Shown here: piece by piece, positions 5,207 through 6,980 of the stretch
Numbering within the stretch: the stretch's first letter is position 1
Layout: every line of letters begins with the position of its first letter
Assembly (NCBI GenBank): GCA_937911235.1
Contig: CALDPN010000201.1
Coordinates: 1 to 6,980, forward strand
Direction of reading: 5' to 3'
Length of the DNA: 6,980 bases
From: an uncultured Bacteroidales bacterium
Lineage (GTDB): Bacteria > Bacteroidota > Bacteroidia > Bacteroidales > Paludibacteraceae
Notes under the pieces: model-generated
Database searches by the model: none
The model's input: only the letters and a program-made list of their open reading frames with translations
Told to the model about the DNA's origin: nothing
Program-made: the position numbers and the translations under genes

Positions 5207-6172
5207 ATGACAAGTAAAGTAAGAGTTTATGGCAAGTCTTATATATGGACTGCAGTTGGTATTGTAGATGCATACACAAGAATGTATCCTCATGCAACAA
5301 TAGAAGACATTAACAAAGCATTCCCACGCAAAGCGTTTACAGATCGTAATACAGAAGAAAATCTATGGGATACTATTGAAAATATTAAAGTAAAAGCAGA
5401 AACTACAGAAACACAATATGATGACAAACACGTTGAAGATGTTTTGAAAAAGCAAATGTATATCACATTATCAAATGGTGATAAAATTACATTCTATGAT
5501 TTCATGTGGACAAAAGACAATTTCCCAAAACTTGTTGAGCATGCGAAATTATACGATGTAGAGGTGGCAGAATTTGTGGAAGCAGAAAAAGGTATGGGTA
5601 AACGTGGTCATTATCGTTTAGAGTATTTAAATGGTTATGTACCACCTGTGCCTGTTGTTAGCACTGGCATGCCAATGTGGTTAAAAGCATTGATTGGTAT
5701 ATTAGTTTTGGCTATTATAGCTTTATTGTTATGGTTATTCCTTAGAAAACCAGAAACACAAGTAGTAGAAAAAGTGGTTGAAATAGAAAAAGTTGTAGTA
5801 GTAAGAGACACAGTTTTTGTTCAACAAATAGCAGAAATTGAAAAAAACTTCAATGCAGCAAAATTTGAACAAGGCAAGGCAGATTTGGCAGATGACGCAA
5901 AATTTGTTTTACACGATTTAGCAAAAGTGATGAATAAAAATCCTGAAGTGAAACTAAAAATTCAAGGACACACATCTGCCGAAGGTGATGCTGCTTACAA
6001 TCAAAAATTGTCAGAAGCACGCGCAAAAGCCGCTGTAGATTTCTTAGTGGAACAAAAAGGAGTAGATATTAATCGTCTTTCTTACGAAGGTCTAGGTAGT
6101 TCTATGCCAAAAAATGCAGAAAACCCTATGGCACCAGAAAACCGCAGAACCGAGTTTATTGTAATTGAATAG
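5207..6172 (+). CDS. Single-pass membrane protein with novel N-terminal head and OmpA-like peptidoglycan-binding domain
   Basis: The protein has 321 residues. Residues 1-150 form a soluble domain with YGKSYIWTAVGIVDAYTRMY, PHATIEDINKAFP, a Y-I-T-L-S-N-G-D segment and a closing F-P-K-L-V-E-H-A-K helix. This order recalls a small alpha/beta module seen as an appendage in Bacteroidota and Firmicutes defence-type proteins (recalled, weak). Residues 157-179 are one membrane span with no cleavable signal peptide, followed by a hydrophilic stalk rich in V/E/K (183-210). Residues about 214-321 are an OmpA C-terminal domain: FNAAKFEQGKADL, GHTSAEGDAAYNQKLSEARAKA, then GLGSSMPKNA and ENRRTEFIVIE. The conserved Arg (R272) is present, but the usual Asp of GHTD is Ser (S257). 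The likely topology is head in the cytoplasm and OmpA domain on peptidoglycan. Confidence 0.85.
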   Translation: MTSKVRVYGKSYIWTAVGIVDAYTRMYPHATIEDINKAFPRKAFTDRNTEENLWDTIENIKVKAETTETQYDDKHVEDVLKKQMYITLSNGDKITFYDFMWTKDNFPKLVEHAKLYDVEVAEFVEAEKGMGKRGHYRLEYLNGYVPPVPVVSTGMPMWLKALIGILVLAIIALLLWLFLRKPETQVVEKVVEIEKVVVVRDTVFVQQIAEIEKNFNAAKFEQGKADLADDAKFVLHDLAKVMNKNPEVKLKIQGHTSAEGDAAYNQKLSEARAKAAVDFLVEQKGVDINRLSYEGLGSSMPKNAENPMAPENRRTEFIVIE

Positions 6173-6192
6173 GAACCTTAATTTAAGCTCGC

Positions 6193-6255
6193 ATGGCAGC
6201 TGCTCGTAAAGCAAAAGGCAGCCTAAGAAACAGACTAAAACGCTTATTTAATTAA
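6193..6255 (+). CDS. 20-aa cationic micro-ORF
   Basis: The frame encodes MAAARKAKGSLRNRLKRLFN, with 3 Lys, 4 Arg and no acidic residue. It begins 20 nt after the OmpA-type gene and ends 16 nt before the next small ORF, so it fits the operon spacing exactly. It is too short to exclude chance, and the bases before its ATG are less A-rich than the other leaders. If real, it could form a short amphipathic cationic helix. Confidence 0.35.
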   Translation: MAAARKAKGSLRNRLKRLFN

Positions 6256-6271
6256 CTAATAAAATAAAATT

Positions 6272-6424
6272 ATGGGATTTTTTACAAAAGGAACTAAAAG
6301 TGGATTACTTGATGATCGTAGAAAAGATGTCAAGACTCTAAAAACTGCAATTAAGGTTGTAACACTTGGTTTAGTTGATACAACTGGAAGTAACAAAAAT
6401 AAAATTAATAGAAAGAAAAAATAG
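6272..6424 (+). CDS. 50-aa basic small protein
   Basis: The frame encodes MGFFTKGTKSGLLDDRRKDV and continues TLKTAIKVVTLGLVDTTGS, ending in a lysine/asparagine tail (NKNKINRKKK). Net charge is near +10, with one amphipathic central stretch (about 21-36). It has a typical A-rich leader (TAATAAAATAAAATT), is co-oriented with its neighbours and lies 16 nt after the 20-aa ORF. The overlapping reverse frame looks like a shadow. I do not recognise a family. Confidence 0.65.
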   Translation: MGFFTKGTKSGLLDDRRKDVKTLKTAIKVVTLGLVDTTGSNKNKINRKKK

Positions 6425-6482
6425 GATATATCTACAATCCTCAAGTTGTGGAAAGAATATTAACGATTAAAAAATTAAAATT

Positions 6483-6863
6483 ATGGCAGAAATTTCAGTA
6501 ACTGGCAATAAAAAGATTGCTACATTACAAAAAGAATTTAACAAGCAGTTTCCGTATTTACGTCTATGTCTATTTGATGAATCTCAACGCAATGAATCTA
6601 CTAAATATCAACTTGATGGAGACAAAACATTAGCTTCTGTGCGCAGAAAAGATACGGGTGGTAACATTAGTATTGCAGGCAACAAAAAAATTAAAACTTT
6701 AGAAGCCGAATTTGACAAAGTATTTGGTTTGTATGCTCAAGTATGTTATACAAAAGCTGATGGCTCAAGAATATACACTTCTGGTTCAGCAGATGATAAA
6801 ACCATTTTTAGCTTCAATGCAGAATGCGAAAAAAATGGTTGTAAAAAAGGTGTTTGGGAATAA
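6483..6863 (+). CDS. 126-aa protein with two copies of a 58-residue domain
   Basis: The protein consists of two copies of the same domain offset by 58 residues. The first begins ISVTGNKKIATLQKEFNKQF (residues 4-23) and the second ISIAGNKKIKTLEAEFDKVF (62-81). Each copy reads as a strand, a turn (GNKKI), a helix (TLxxEFxxxF), then strands. Similar paired modules, recalled as 'V-x-GN-x-K-V-x-T-L-K-x-x-F' proteins of unknown function, occur widely in Bacteroidota and other bacteria. The second copy ends with a distinct segment containing C115 and C120. No signal peptide or membrane span is seen, so it is probably cytoplasmic, where it could meet the N-terminal head of the OmpA-type protein. It lies 58 nt after the preceding ORF, still in the operon. 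Confidence 0.78.
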   Translation: MAEISVTGNKKIATLQKEFNKQFPYLRLCLFDESQRNESTKYQLDGDKTLASVRRKDTGGNISIAGNKKIKTLEAEFDKVFGLYAQVCYTKADGSRIYTSGSADDKTIFSFNAECEKNGCKKGVWE

Positions 6864-6909
6864 TCATTCATTAATCTATATTTTATATTCACTTTAAAAA
6901 TTTAAACTT

Positions 6910-6980
6910 ATGGCAGAAATTAAGCCTGATGCGTTGCTTATTTTAGGTGACACAAACTCCTGCCTTTCAGCAATTCCTGC
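6910..6980 (+). pseudogene. 5'-truncated UDP-N-acetylglucosamine 2-epimerase (runs off window)
   Basis: The visible 23 residues are MAEIKPDALLILGDTNSCLS-AIP. The PD-x-x-L-x-x-GDT-x-S-x-L motif belongs to the non-hydrolysing UDP-GlcNAc 2-epimerases of capsule and O-antigen synthesis, where it lies at about residue 85-100 of a roughly 380-residue protein. The first ~85 residues (the G-T-R-P-E nucleotide-binding start) are absent. An in-frame TAA at 6895-6897 lies five codons before the ATG, so no longer start is possible. Its GC content is higher than that of the preceding genes. It is either an inactive remnant at an island boundary or an unusual short protein. The rest is outside the window. 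Confidence 0.72.

Noticed and set aside
92..6284. Shared TATGGGATTTTTT at the starts of the zinc-knuckle gene and the 50-aa ORF
   Set aside because: A 13-nt match made mostly of T in an AT-rich window, with proteins diverging right after MGFF; likely chance.
6256..6444. Reverse hydrophobic 62-aa frame
   Set aside because: Antisense shadow of the basic 50-aa ORF (lysine codons AAA read as F/L on the other strand).
1..6980. CRISPR arrays, tRNA, rRNA, insertion-sequence ends
   Set aside because: No regularly spaced repeats with unique spacers, no cloverleaf or rRNA motifs, and no transposase or terminal inverted repeats were seen; the 33-bp periodic repeat is protein-coding.

Overview
This is a strongly AT-rich window in which every supported gene lies on the + strand. 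It most likely comes from a member of the Bacteroidota, probably order Bacteroidales. Three places fit the Bacteroidota-type promoter (TTTG, 19-20 nt, TAnnTTTG). Most start codons follow A/T-rich leaders with no Shine-Dalgarno sequence. The DUF3791/DUF3990 cassette and a lipobox lipoprotein fit the same group. The low GC, small genes, gene remnants and a truncated enzyme gene at the right edge mark this as an accessory island. The last ~60 bases (UDP-GlcNAc 2-epimerase-like) look like ordinary polysaccharide-biosynthesis sequence.

Layout. (1) 1-62: tail of an upstream gene. (2) 92-1993: a 633-aa protein with about 18 consecutive DnaJ-like CxxC zinc knuckles at an 11-residue period, followed by a TerB-like helical segment. 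(3) 2012-2253: two tiny ORFs that look like decayed pieces of other genes, one of them the tail of an 'SLEGAP'-type leucine-rich-repeat-like protein. (4) 2260-3000: a 246-aa protein with a uracil-DNA-glycosylase-like pattern, closed by a strong terminator. (5) 3120-4174: a self-contained cassette with its own promoter, three genes (DUF3791, DUF3990 ADP-ribosyltransferase-like, DUF3791) and a terminator nearly identical to the preceding one; it looks like a toxin-antitoxin or similar conflict module. (6) 4207-4937: a small helical lipoprotein behind a promoter with tandem AAGGACT elements. (7) 4943-6863: a second promoter with the same 22-nt upstream block, then a run of small genes around an OmpA-type protein. 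These are a 54-aa basic protein, a 321-aa protein (N-terminal domain, one membrane span, OmpA-like peptidoglycan-binding domain), 20-aa and 50-aa basic ORFs, and a 126-aa protein made of two copies of one domain. (8) 6910-end: an epimerase reading frame that starts about 85 residues into the family and has an in-frame stop just upstream, so it is 5'-truncated.

How the parts may work together. The DUF3791-DUF3990-DUF3791 genes form one translationally coupled operon. The lipoprotein and the OmpA/small-protein operon share a duplicated control element and are probably co-regulated. Together they could form an envelope-spanning assembly: a lipoprotein, a peptidoglycan-anchored membrane protein with a probably cytoplasmic head, and very basic small partners. 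That assembly is the part of the window most likely to be an undescribed system, but its function is inference. All family assignments were made by eye from the sequence and from memory.
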